6,431 nt of DNA from Desulfobulbaceae bacterium (lineage in GTDB: Bacteria; Desulfobacterota; Desulfobulbia; Desulfobulbales; Desulfocapsaceae), in NCBI GenBank assembly GCA_030632405.1, contig DAOVUU010000148.1, positions 1 through 6,431 on the forward strand. The letters are read 5' to 3'. The position numbers were made by a program, and so were the translations under genes. Below the pieces are notes generated by a model. The model had not been told where the DNA came from and did no database searches. It saw only the letters and a program-made list of their open reading frames with translations. Position 1 is the first letter of the stretch. Every line of letters starts with the position of its first letter. This document shows, piece after piece, positions 1 through 5,900 of this stretch.

Positions 1-8
1 GAATGAAC

Positions 9-32
9 TACCCCGCAGCAAGCTACGGGGTA
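9..32. repeat. Hairpin at the tnpA 3' side (IS right end)
   Basis: Inverted repeat TACCCCG (9-15) and CGGGGTA (26-32), with an inner AGC/GCT pairing across one C-A mismatch and an AA loop. It contains the tnpA stop codon. Its sequence resembles the hairpin at 506-519, supporting a role as the right-end recognition hairpin of the insertion sequence. It lacks a T-run on either side, so it is not a convincing intrinsic terminator. Confidence 0.7.
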
Positions 33-478
33 TCAAAAAGCGTTAACTGCTCGCGATGCAATTGTTGATACTCTTTTTCTCGACCTTGATTTTTAACATA
101 GCTTGATATCGTTTTCTCGTTGCCATGCTGGCCTACGGTATTGACAAAATAGCCCTTTGTCCAAAATTCACCGCCCCATAGTTGCTTCTTAACCGTTGGG
201 ACACGTTTGAATATTTCACGAGCCGTAAGACTTTTCACAATCCGCACTACCTGCGTGGGACTATACATTGGAACTGACTGCACCAGAAAATGAACGTGAT
301 CTTTATCAGTACCTATTTCTATAAATTGGATCTCATACCTTTGAGCGATCTCAAGACAGATTTCTTTTAGACAGTCATCAACCTCTTGAGAAAAAACAAC
401 TCGGCGGTATTTTGCAGGACAAACCAAATGGTACAACAGTACAGAAACATTATGACTTTTGTAAATATACTCACTCAT
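23..478 (-). CDS. tnpA: IS200/IS605-family transposase TnpA (Y1 HUH)
   Basis: Single-strand DNA transposase of the IS200/IS605 family, which cuts and rejoins hairpin-bearing ends through a 5'-phosphotyrosine. The 151-residue length is normal and the gene appears intact. Visible family features are an N-terminal KYRR motif (residues 23-26), the HUH metal-binding motif H61-V-H63 in the string DHVHF, and the C-terminal helix YVKNQ, in which Y127 is the likely nucleophile and Q131 the accompanying metal-site residue, as in IS608 TnpA. The ATG at 478-476 has no good Shine-Dalgarno sequence; a 10-bp hairpin lies directly upstream. The TAG stop (25-23) falls inside the downstream hairpin (9-32). It is transcribed divergently from the operon to its right. 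Because catalytic residues are complete, activity is plausible. A stand-alone REP-associated transposase is an alternative, but length and sequence fit IS200 better. Confidence 0.95.
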   Translation of the reverse strand: MSEYIYKSHNVSVLLYHLVCPAKYRRVVFSQEVDDCLKEICLEIAQRYEIQFIEIGTDKDHVHFLVQSVPMYSPTQVVRIVKSLTAREIFKRVPTVKKQLWGGEFWTKGYFVNTVGQHGNEKTISSYVKNQGREKEYQQLHREQLTLFDTP

Positions 479-479
479 G

Positions 480-502
480 TCGCCAATATTTCATATTGAC
501 GA
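480..502 (-). promoter_or_regulatory. Hairpin abutting the tnpA start codon (probable translation block)
   Basis: On the minus-strand transcript, TCGTCAATAT pairs with ATATTGGCGA around a GAA loop: 10 continuous pairs including one G-U wobble. The stem ends one base before the tnpA ATG. This covers the whole region where a ribosome binding site would sit. IS200 itself is known to have a 5' stem-loop that hides its ribosome binding site, so the same control is inferred here. The wobble makes the structure stronger as minus-strand RNA than as plus-strand, which fits an RNA role. Confidence 0.55.
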
Positions 503-505
503 TAA

Positions 506-519
506 CGAAGCAAGCTTCG
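506..519. repeat. Hairpin at the tnpA 5' side (IS left end)
   Basis: Perfect inverted repeat CGAAGC (506-511) and GCTTCG (514-519) with a two-base AA loop, followed by GGGGAAT. The run AGCAAGCT plus flanking CGGGG is shared with the hairpin at 9-32, so this is the probable left-end hairpin bound by TnpA. It lies three bases from the translation-blocking hairpin at 480-502. Confidence 0.65.
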
Positions 520-561
520 GGGAATTAGACCCGATCAAAGATTATTAAGTCTTTTCTATCT

Positions 562-588
562 GTAGCCGTCCATTTTGTGGACGGCTAC
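562..588. repeat. Perfect 10-bp inverted repeat between divergent genes
   Basis: GTAGCCGTCC (562-571) and GGACGGCTAC (579-588) form a perfect stem with a 7-base loop. It lies between the insertion sequence and the operon, where no annotated transcript should end, and neither side has a clear T-run. It could be a protein-binding palindrome, a dispersed REP-like repeat associated with the transposase, or a terminator left from an earlier arrangement. Confidence 0.6.
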
Positions 589-635
589 CTTAAATCACCT
601 CAACTTCCCCCTGCCCTTAAAGTCACATAATTCCC

Positions 636-664
636 TTGTCAAACCGCACCAAAACATATACATT
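636..664 (+). promoter_or_regulatory. Candidate sigma70-type promoter for the operon
   Basis: TTGTCA (636-641) matches the -35 consensus at five of six positions. It is followed after 17 bases by TACATT (659-664), four of six for the -10. It would give a leader of about 80 bases before the TTG start at 753. No other pair in the AT-rich 590-750 stretch looked better, but the -10 is weak and this is prediction only. Confidence 0.35.
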
Positions 665-752
665 CCAAAATCATTAACACTATCAAATTATCCATAGCCA
701 ACAAATCATTCCAGATCTCCCAGAAAAGGATCAACTCTTAATAAAAACGGTA

Positions 753-1853
753 TTGAAAGTTTTGATACTTTCATCCCTCACCCTCTACATCCTTGGCTGC
801 GTACCAAGAGTACACACATTGGCTCCGGGAGTGACCGGCCATGTTGTTGAAATTGAAACGGGTATGCAGATTAAGGGTGTGACTGTTCTGGAAAAACCTA
901 CAAATAAACAAGGGTATTTTGTCATTCCCGCGAAAACAAAATTGGGAATAACTATCATCGGTATTGGTGGCCACTATCCGGTTGAAACTTATTTTGATGT
1001 CAGCGCCCCCGGCTATCAGACACGGCTTTGTGCCTGCACCACCATAACTCCCAACTCGCTCTGTGAAGATGTTGTTATCCCTTTAGAAAGGGGCTCTCAA
1101 AATGGTACAGGAAAAAAACTTCACATCGGCGCTGGAAGTGATGGAGATCCGGTTGGGAATGGCGCCTACTGTACGCCACTCGCTGAAGAAGTTTCCTGGA
1201 GAATAAGCACCACTCAAACAGATAAGAGTGCAACGATCAGCCCCCTCGAAGAGGCTGCTCAAAATGGCTCAGCTACGGCTCTCTATGATCTCGGGATACT
1301 TTATATTAACGGAACCGGTATAGAGAAAGATGTTGATCTTGGTCGTTACTTTATCCGGAGGGCGGCAGAAGCAGAGAATCGGGATGCTGCCGATTTCTAT
1401 TTTGCCGCAGCCCGCCAGGGGGATACAGAAGCGCAAGTATTTGCCGGCGATATGCTCTCGATCGGATTGGGGGTTGAACAGAATATTCCCGAATCGATTA
1501 ACTGGTATATGGAGGCAGCAGAACAAAATGACACGGTCGGAATGCTGCGTCTGGCTGAGATTTACTCGGCAGGTGAGGTTGTACCGACAGATAAGAAGAA
1601 ATCACTGTCCTGGTACCACAAAGCCACCGAAACGGGTTCGGTAGAAGCGATGTTTGAGCTGGCAGAACAGTACCGCTACGGACTTATGACACCATCAATC
1701 GATCTTAAGCAGGCAATCCACTGGTATGTTAAAGCAGCAGAGGCCGGATCAGAACGGGCATACGATTTTTTGCTTGAAACCATTGAAGCGAAAGAGATAT
1801 CTGCGACAGAAAAACACGAGGCTCTTGAATGGCAAACAAAACGCAAACAATAG
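753..1853 (+). CDS. Lipoprotein with carboxypeptidase-regulatory-like domain and Sel1 repeats
   Basis: Predicted lipoprotein of 366 residues. The N-terminus MKVLILSS leads into a short hydrophobic core and a lipobox ILGC, with lipidation at C16. Residues about 27-112 resemble a carboxypeptidase-regulatory-like beta-sandwich (GHVVEIETG, then NKQGYF, then APGYQT). A linker (about 113-165) precedes roughly four Sel1-like repeats (about 172-207, 223-259, 262-296, 297-332) with the typical pattern of YG or NG turns and WY..AAE helices. Sel1 repeats are protein-interaction scaffolds; no catalytic motif is visible. The start is TTG: an in-frame stop lies at 675-677 and no ATG, GTG or TTG occurs between it and 753. 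No good Shine-Dalgarno is visible, suggesting weak initiation. The gene ends 9 bases before the next one, so the two are probably cotranscribed. The role is inferred as an outer-membrane-anchored adaptor. Confidence 0.85.
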   Translation: MKVLILSSLTLYILGCVPRVHTLAPGVTGHVVEIETGMQIKGVTVLEKPTNKQGYFVIPAKTKLGITIIGIGGHYPVETYFDVSAPGYQTRLCACTTITPNSLCEDVVIPLERGSQNGTGKKLHIGAGSDGDPVGNGAYCTPLAEEVSWRISTTQTDKSATISPLEEAAQNGSATALYDLGILYINGTGIEKDVDLGRYFIRRAAEAENRDAADFYFAAARQGDTEAQVFAGDMLSIGLGVEQNIPESINWYMEAAEQNDTVGMLRLAEIYSAGEVVPTDKKKSLSWYHKATETGSVEAMFELAEQYRYGLMTPSIDLKQAIHWYVKAAEAGSERAYDFLLETIEAKEISATEKHEALEWQTKRKQ

Positions 1854-1862
1854 GAAGGTCAG

Positions 1863-2555
1863 ATGTTTATTAAATTTCTTTTCCTCAGCATCCTCCTGTT
1901 ACCAGCAGTCGGTTGCAGCCAGGTCGTTGGCGGGACATGCACCTTTGAAACCCTTTACGGGACAGCCCGGATTGGTGAGCTTCGAGACGACAAAGTATTT
2001 GCCCACTTCAATCCCGGCAAACAAAGTTTCTCCAACATCAAAGTGCCATTTACCCCACAGATTAATTTTTCAGTCACAGCTCCTTTTTCTGGTGAAACTG
2101 GAACCGTTTATCCAGCACAACTGGCTGTCATCACCAAAGGGAATTGCACCCCCTACCGTTTTGTTCTGCTAGAGGATGAGAGTTTCAGCCAAGGTATTTT
2201 CCTTCCCTTTGAACGCGAGGGAAATATTTCTGGAGATGGCAAACAGCAGCTCAGTCAAGTTGCAGCAATCTTTAAAAAACTAGCTCCCCACTGGCCACAA
2301 CTGATGCTAAATATCTGCGGGCAAACTCAACGGGAAGGCTCAGAAGAGTACAATCTGAGTATAGGTGGGCGCTATGCACACATGGTCGCAGAGCAACTGG
2401 AACAAGCAGGTGTCCCCAGCACCCAGATCAGAATAAAATCTTCCGGAGAACACCCCTGCCCTCACAGCACAATTTTTGCCGATGAAGTTAAAAATGGGGT
2501 ATGGCTTAACTTCTTGCTAACTGGCCAAGACCTGCCAGCCACAGCAATCAGGTGA
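1863..2555 (+). CDS. OmpA-like domain lipoprotein
   Basis: Predicted 230-residue lipoprotein. The signal peptide ends in the lipobox AVGC, with lipidation at C18. Residues about 25-115 form an unassigned, probably beta-rich domain. Residues about 117-200 match the OmpA C-terminal fold: EREGNISGDGK, the GQTQREGSEEYN segment, then a helix and the SSGEHP ending. This fold normally binds peptidoglycan. Aligned by eye to E. coli OmpA, the conserved Asp of the GxTD motif is Q156 and the conserved Arg before the helix Ala is Y171 (R170 is one residue earlier), so diaminopimelate binding may be weakened or lost. Cysteines 26, 95, 152 and 199 could form disulfides. A strong GGAAGG (1853-1858) overlaps the previous stop and sits four bases before the ATG. 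The stop is four bases from the next start, so translational coupling is likely. Confidence 0.85.
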   Translation: MFIKFLFLSILLLPAVGCSQVVGGTCTFETLYGTARIGELRDDKVFAHFNPGKQSFSNIKVPFTPQINFSVTAPFSGETGTVYPAQLAVITKGNCTPYRFVLLEDESFSQGIFLPFEREGNISGDGKQQLSQVAAIFKKLAPHWPQLMLNICGQTQREGSEEYNLSIGGRYAHMVAEQLEQAGVPSTQIRIKSSGEHPCPHSTIFADEVKNGVWLNFLLTGQDLPATAIR

Positions 2556-2559
2556 CCCT

Positions 2560-2850
2560 ATGCGCAAATTGGTGTTGTTGAATATCTTGTTGTTCCTCAG
2601 TTTTCTTGTTGCGTGTGGGAAAGTTTCTGTACCACCAGAACCTGTCTTTATGGAACCAGTACCTATCCCAATTGCTATTGATCACCATGAGCCAATGACA
2701 GGTGGTGATGAGGATAAGCATGGTTGCTTTGCATCGGCAGGTTATACATGGTGTGAATACACCAGCAGCTGTGAACGTTATTGGGAACTTGCGCAGGACA
2801 ATGAATTTGAGAATACGGCTGATGGTTTTATTGAATATTGTGGTCAGTAG
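2560..2850 (+). CDS. Small cysteine-rich lipoprotein
   Basis: A 96-residue predicted lipoprotein. The signal peptide MRKLVLLNILLFLS is followed by lipobox LVAC, giving lipid-modified C19. A proline-rich tether (about 24-38, PPEPVF then EPVPIPI) leads to a compact motif HGCFASAGYTWCEYTSSCERYWE (residues 54-76 counted in two parts: HGCFASAGYTWCE and YTSSCERYWE). C56, C65, C71 and C94 could make two disulfides. I recall similar GCxxSAGYxWC pieces in other bacterial and algal proteins, without an agreed function. The ATG at 2560 has AGGTGA (2550-2555) as ribosome binding site, which contains the TGA stop of the preceding gene, so translation is probably coupled. The gene is too short for an enzyme; a surface-exposed binding knob or assembly factor is a guess. 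Confidence 0.8.
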   Translation: MRKLVLLNILLFLSFLVACGKVSVPPEPVFMEPVPIPIAIDHHEPMTGGDEDKHGCFASAGYTWCEYTSSCERYWELAQDNEFENTADGFIEYCGQ

Positions 2851-3007
2851 AACAATGCAGTATTTGAAATTATGTAGGACTCTCCAAGAAGATATCACCA
2901 GCACATCAAAATCTTAAGGCGATTGAATAAAATCTTAAAAGTACTGGAAGATGATCCTTGAATACAGAAGAGCACCCACTCAAAAAGCAGAAAGTAATCT
3001 ATAAACG
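2851..3007. other. Intergenic gap between the two operon halves
   Basis: 157 bases with no gene. No stem plus T-run terminator is visible, and no -35/-10 pair convinced me. The only structure noted is a direct repeat of AAAATCTTAA at 2908-2917 and 2929-2938, 21 bases apart. The second copy lies in a TAAAAT (2928-2933) that could serve as a -10, but no matching -35 is found. Continuous transcription across the gap and a separate promoter are both possible. Confidence 0.4.
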
Positions 3008-4537
3008 ATGAAACAAATTCATTACGTCCTGAGTATTTTCATTTTTTTGTTGTTGATGGTCACACCAGCAACTGCGGCCACTGATCCTCAAATCACCGGG
3101 CATAAAACCGGATACATAACCGTTGATAAATCCTTCAACTATCGGACAACCCTTCTTGATGAATCTTTAAAAGCAGCAGACAACCCTGAATCTAAAGTTC
3201 TTCAGCTTGGCTATCGTGTCGATCTTGACTATGTTTTCAAATGGAAGCTGTCGATCCTGATGGGCGAGCCAGTCGTCATCGGTTGGCTAGCCTACAAGCC
3301 GACAAACATCTCCCCATATGATTCGGCACTTTTTTTCGAGATCTTCCAAAACAAAAATTTGTTTAAAAAAATCCGCGTTTCTGAATTCAAGATGAAGGTA
3401 CACATGTTTGTGAAACCAACTGGAATGAGAGCGCACGACAAAGGTGCCGGTCTCGTCATTGATGCCGGTTCTGCCAGTACCCCCTACTTGGGACATTCAT
3501 CCAGAGAACTGCTGGAAAAAGGAGACCTATTCTCTGATTTTTCCAGTTTCAACGTTCCCGGAAGTCCCAACTGGGACGAACTATTTACCAATATCGACAA
3601 CAAACAACAGGCAAAAAAATATTTTATCGATCTGGATTCTGCCGCAAAAAAAAGAGATCGATATTACGCATCATATTACAACCATGAAATTTTCAAAGTT
3701 GAGGTCGATACCGGTGCGGTTGACAAACAGATATACAACTATCTGCAAAAACTGGAAAAAGAAATCCGGGAACAACAAGACAAAAAAAGCAAAGAAACAA
3801 AGGACAGGCAGACCGATGAACTCGAAGCGGCCCTCGCGGAAACGGAGTCCGGCGAAATTGGCGAGAATGATCTCCTATCCGATGAGACCGCAGGCGGAGC
3901 AAAATCCTTTGAAGACCTGCTGGAGGAGACAGAAAAAATCAAACTGACCATCAAAGCAATACCACGCACCACGAATACAAATGTCATCACAATCAGCGGC
4001 CGAGTAGAAAATGTTTCATCAATCGACAGCTCTGAAATCGTCTTCCAAGTCAACGGTCTGGAACAGCCAGTCTACCTTGCCAATGACGGTTCTTTCAGTA
4101 ACAAAGTGGTGCTGTTCAACGGGGAAAACCAGATAGATATCAACTACAGCAGTGCCGCAAAAAATGAAAGAAAGACGATTTATGTTAAAAGTACGACTCC
4201 ACCGGTCAAAGCCAGATTCACCCTGACCTGGGACAGCGGCAGTTCCGACATGGATCTTCACGTTTATGGCCCCAACGGGGATCATTGCTCATACGGCAAC
4301 AAAACCACGACCAACATGAGACTGGATGTCGACAACACCTCTGGCTACGGCCCCGAAAATATCTCCGTCAAACTGAATCAGCACCCCGGTACCTATAAAG
4401 TTTACGTGAAGCACTACGGGGGACGCTCTGGCAATGTCACCCTGTATGTTTATCTGGACAACCGACTGGTCGCAACAGAACGATCCCATCTCTCAGGAAA
4501 AACGAGATGGCACGCATATGACCTGGAAATAAACTGA
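3008..4537 (+). CDS. Secreted protein with coiled coil, Ig-like and YfaP-type DUF2135 domains
   Basis: A 509-residue exported protein. The signal peptide (1 to about 23) ends in PATA, a normal signal peptidase I site. Residues about 35-235 are an unrecognised domain. Residues about 240-285 are a highly charged coiled coil (QKLEKEIREQQDKK and on). A bacterial Ig-like beta-sandwich covers about 311-395. Residues about 403-507 resemble the DUF2135 domain of E. coli YfaP: LTWDSGSSDMDLHVYGPNG, then LDVDN and GYGPE (446-450), then PGTYKVYVKHYGG. The acidic residues D414, D416, D440 and D442 may bind a metal, by analogy. The ATG at 3008 is the first possible start, because TAA occurs in frame at 3002-3004; its ribosome binding site is weak. 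The stop is 10 bases before the next gene. The function is unknown; a periplasmic or surface binding or structural role is inferred. Confidence 0.85.
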   Translation: MKQIHYVLSIFIFLLLMVTPATAATDPQITGHKTGYITVDKSFNYRTTLLDESLKAADNPESKVLQLGYRVDLDYVFKWKLSILMGEPVVIGWLAYKPTNISPYDSALFFEIFQNKNLFKKIRVSEFKMKVHMFVKPTGMRAHDKGAGLVIDAGSASTPYLGHSSRELLEKGDLFSDFSSFNVPGSPNWDELFTNIDNKQQAKKYFIDLDSAAKKRDRYYASYYNHEIFKVEVDTGAVDKQIYNYLQKLEKEIREQQDKKSKETKDRQTDELEAALAETESGEIGENDLLSDETAGGAKSFEDLLEETEKIKLTIKAIPRTTNTNVITISGRVENVSSIDSSEIVFQVNGLEQPVYLANDGSFSNKVVLFNGENQIDINYSSAAKNERKTIYVKSTTPPVKARFTLTWDSGSSDMDLHVYGPNGDHCSYGNKTTTNMRLDVDNTSGYGPENISVKLNQHPGTYKVYVKHYGGRSGNVTLYVYLDNRLVATERSHLSGKTRWHAYDLEIN

Positions 4538-4547
4538 GGAGAAACTC

Positions 4548-5900
4548 GTGAATAAACGACTGATCATGGCAGGACTCATTATCGCCCTTTTTTTCTGCAC
4601 CCCAAACCTTTTTGCCCTTTCACCCGAAATCCGCTTCGACATGTTGAAAACCAAGCTGGCGCAGCAGCTTAAGTCACAGGAGTTTAGTGGAGCCCTCGAA
4701 ACGATGGACGAGATCAAAGCCCTGGGGATCCCCCTCCCATCATCACTTGACTACTTTGAGGGCAAAGCTCTGTTCGAATCGGGGCAGAAGTATGACGCCT
4801 ATATAAAGCTGGAAAATTATGTCGAACAAAACGGCAAAAGTGCCAAGTACTATAATCAAGCCATCGCCTATCTGGTCAAAGCAGAAGATACTTACAACGC
4901 AGAAAACAAAAAGAGGGAGAAGGAACGGATAGCCCGTGAAATAGCCACAGAAGAGGCACGGATTGCCAGAGAACAAGCCAAGAAGGAGGCACGTCTCGCT
5001 GCTGAGAAGCGTGCGCAGGAAGAACGTGAAAAAGAAGTGCTATTACGCAAGGAAGCCGAAGAATTTTCGGCACTGCCTCAAATTGCTTCTTACGAAAATA
5101 TCGGCTTAAAGTGGACAATGCCGGTTTCAAAAAAATACAGGGACAACCCATATCTCCCCGTAAAAACTTACGGCACAAAACAGGAAGCGAAAAGCTATTG
5201 TGAAAATTTGGTTTTAGGAAATCATGATGACTGGTCTGTTCCAACCTTAAAAGAGTTCAGCACTATTAGTGACGATGATTGGGGAGAAAAACATTATTCG
5301 ACAGTATGGGTACAGGGCAGCCCGGAATTTTCAAATGGAGACAATCCGTTCGTTGAGAACCAGCTTTATCCGATCGAAAACGGCAAAGCCTATACGAGTA
5401 ACAAATCACGCGCCAACATCATGTGTGTCAGAACCGATTCCAAAGAAAAATTTGATGACTATTTCAAACATAAAGTTCAAATAATTGAACATAAAGACAA
5501 CAAGATCATGGTGGAAGACAAATATATGATCTCGGGTAGCAAATGCTATTTTGTCGATCCCAGCATTACTTTTGAGAGTGCTGCCAAATACTGTAAAGAC
5601 CTCACCCTTGGGGGCTATGACGATTGGCGCGTTCCTACACGAAAAGACATGTTGGAGAGATTACCTTGTCGTATTGCAGAAAAAGTTTACTTTCTGCGTG
5701 ATGACCCTGACTACAACGATCTGTGGTATGGCAGCAAATCACTATTCAGTCAAAAAGTAGGATATTTGGATCAAGCTGATTGTAAAATCAGATCAGCCAG
5801 AGTATCAGACCACCATAAAATAAGGTGCGTTCGTGAAGTGGGTGAAAAAAAAGCAGGCACGCAACAAAACACTCCTCCTCTGGACATAGATGATCGTTAG
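4548..5900 (+). CDS. Secreted TPR/coiled-coil protein with two DUF1566 domains
   Basis: A 450-residue exported protein. The signal peptide (1 to about 23) ends in LFA. Residues about 27-115 form helical TPR-like hairpins (YFEGKALFESGQKYDAY, then YYNQAIAYLVKAE). Residues about 118-173 are an Arg/Glu/Ala-rich long helix, probably a coiled-coil stalk. Two DUF1566 (Lcl C-terminal-like) domains follow: about 185-296, with YCENLVLGNHDDWSVPT, and about 320-430, with YCKDLTLGGYDDWRVPT, each ending in a CVR motif. DUF1566 folds resemble C-type lectin-like surface modules and are often found in exported proteins of unknown ligand. The two copies differ enough to suggest an old duplication. The start is GTG at 4548, supported by GAGGAG (4536-4541), six bases upstream and overlapping the previous TGA, so the gene is coupled to its neighbour. 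The C-terminal tail is short and polar. Confidence 0.88.
   Translation: MNKRLIMAGLIIALFFCTPNLFALSPEIRFDMLKTKLAQQLKSQEFSGALETMDEIKALGIPLPSSLDYFEGKALFESGQKYDAYIKLENYVEQNGKSAKYYNQAIAYLVKAEDTYNAENKKREKERIAREIATEEARIAREQAKKEARLAAEKRAQEEREKEVLLRKEAEEFSALPQIASYENIGLKWTMPVSKKYRDNPYLPVKTYGTKQEAKSYCENLVLGNHDDWSVPTLKEFSTISDDDWGEKHYSTVWVQGSPEFSNGDNPFVENQLYPIENGKAYTSNKSRANIMCVRTDSKEKFDDYFKHKVQIIEHKDNKIMVEDKYMISGSKCYFVDPSITFESAAKYCKDLTLGGYDDWRVPTRKDMLERLPCRIAEKVYFLRDDPDYNDLWYGSKSLFSQKVGYLDQADCKIRSARVSDHHKIRCVREVGEKKAGTQQNTPPLDIDDR

Larger units (their letters stand above)
1..535 (-). mobile_element. IS200/IS605-family insertion sequence (tnpA only)
   Basis: A single-gene element of the IS200 type: a short minus-strand HUH transposase gene with a hairpin at each side and no accessory tnpB. 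The two flanking hairpins share a core (read on the minus strand as CCCCG, one base, AGCTTGCT, one base, CG), as expected for subterminal hairpins recognised by TnpA. Elements of this family move as single-stranded DNA, have no terminal inverted repeats and make no target duplication, so exact ends cannot be read from the sequence alone. The given limits are approximate, and the downstream end may lie at or beyond position 1. Confidence 0.65.

Noticed and set aside
562..588. Intrinsic terminator
   Set aside because: The stem is strong but no T-run follows on either strand, and both neighbouring genes point away from it.
1330..1644. Plus-strand alternate frame inside the Sel1 gene
   Set aside because: It overlaps the Sel1 repeats in another frame, is rich in Arg and Gln, and shows no domain; it is a coding shadow.
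2548..2904. Minus-strand reading frame opposite the small lipoprotein
   Set aside because: It lies opposite a gene with a clear lipobox, ribosome binding site and coupled start, and its translation shows no recognisable domain.
3643..3652. Programmed frameshift at A-runs in the DUF2135 gene
   Set aside because: The frame continues through a coherent coiled coil and the full DUF2135 domain, and no alternative frame gives a sensible extension.
3739..4053. Minus-strand frame opposite the coiled coil
   Set aside because: The serine-rich translation is what the reverse complement of a Glu/Lys-rich stretch gives.
5467..5496. GTTCAA/TTGAAC palindrome flanked by AACATAAAG repeats
   Set aside because: It is short, AT-rich and inside the linker between DUF1566 domains, where the repeated His-Lys codons explain it.
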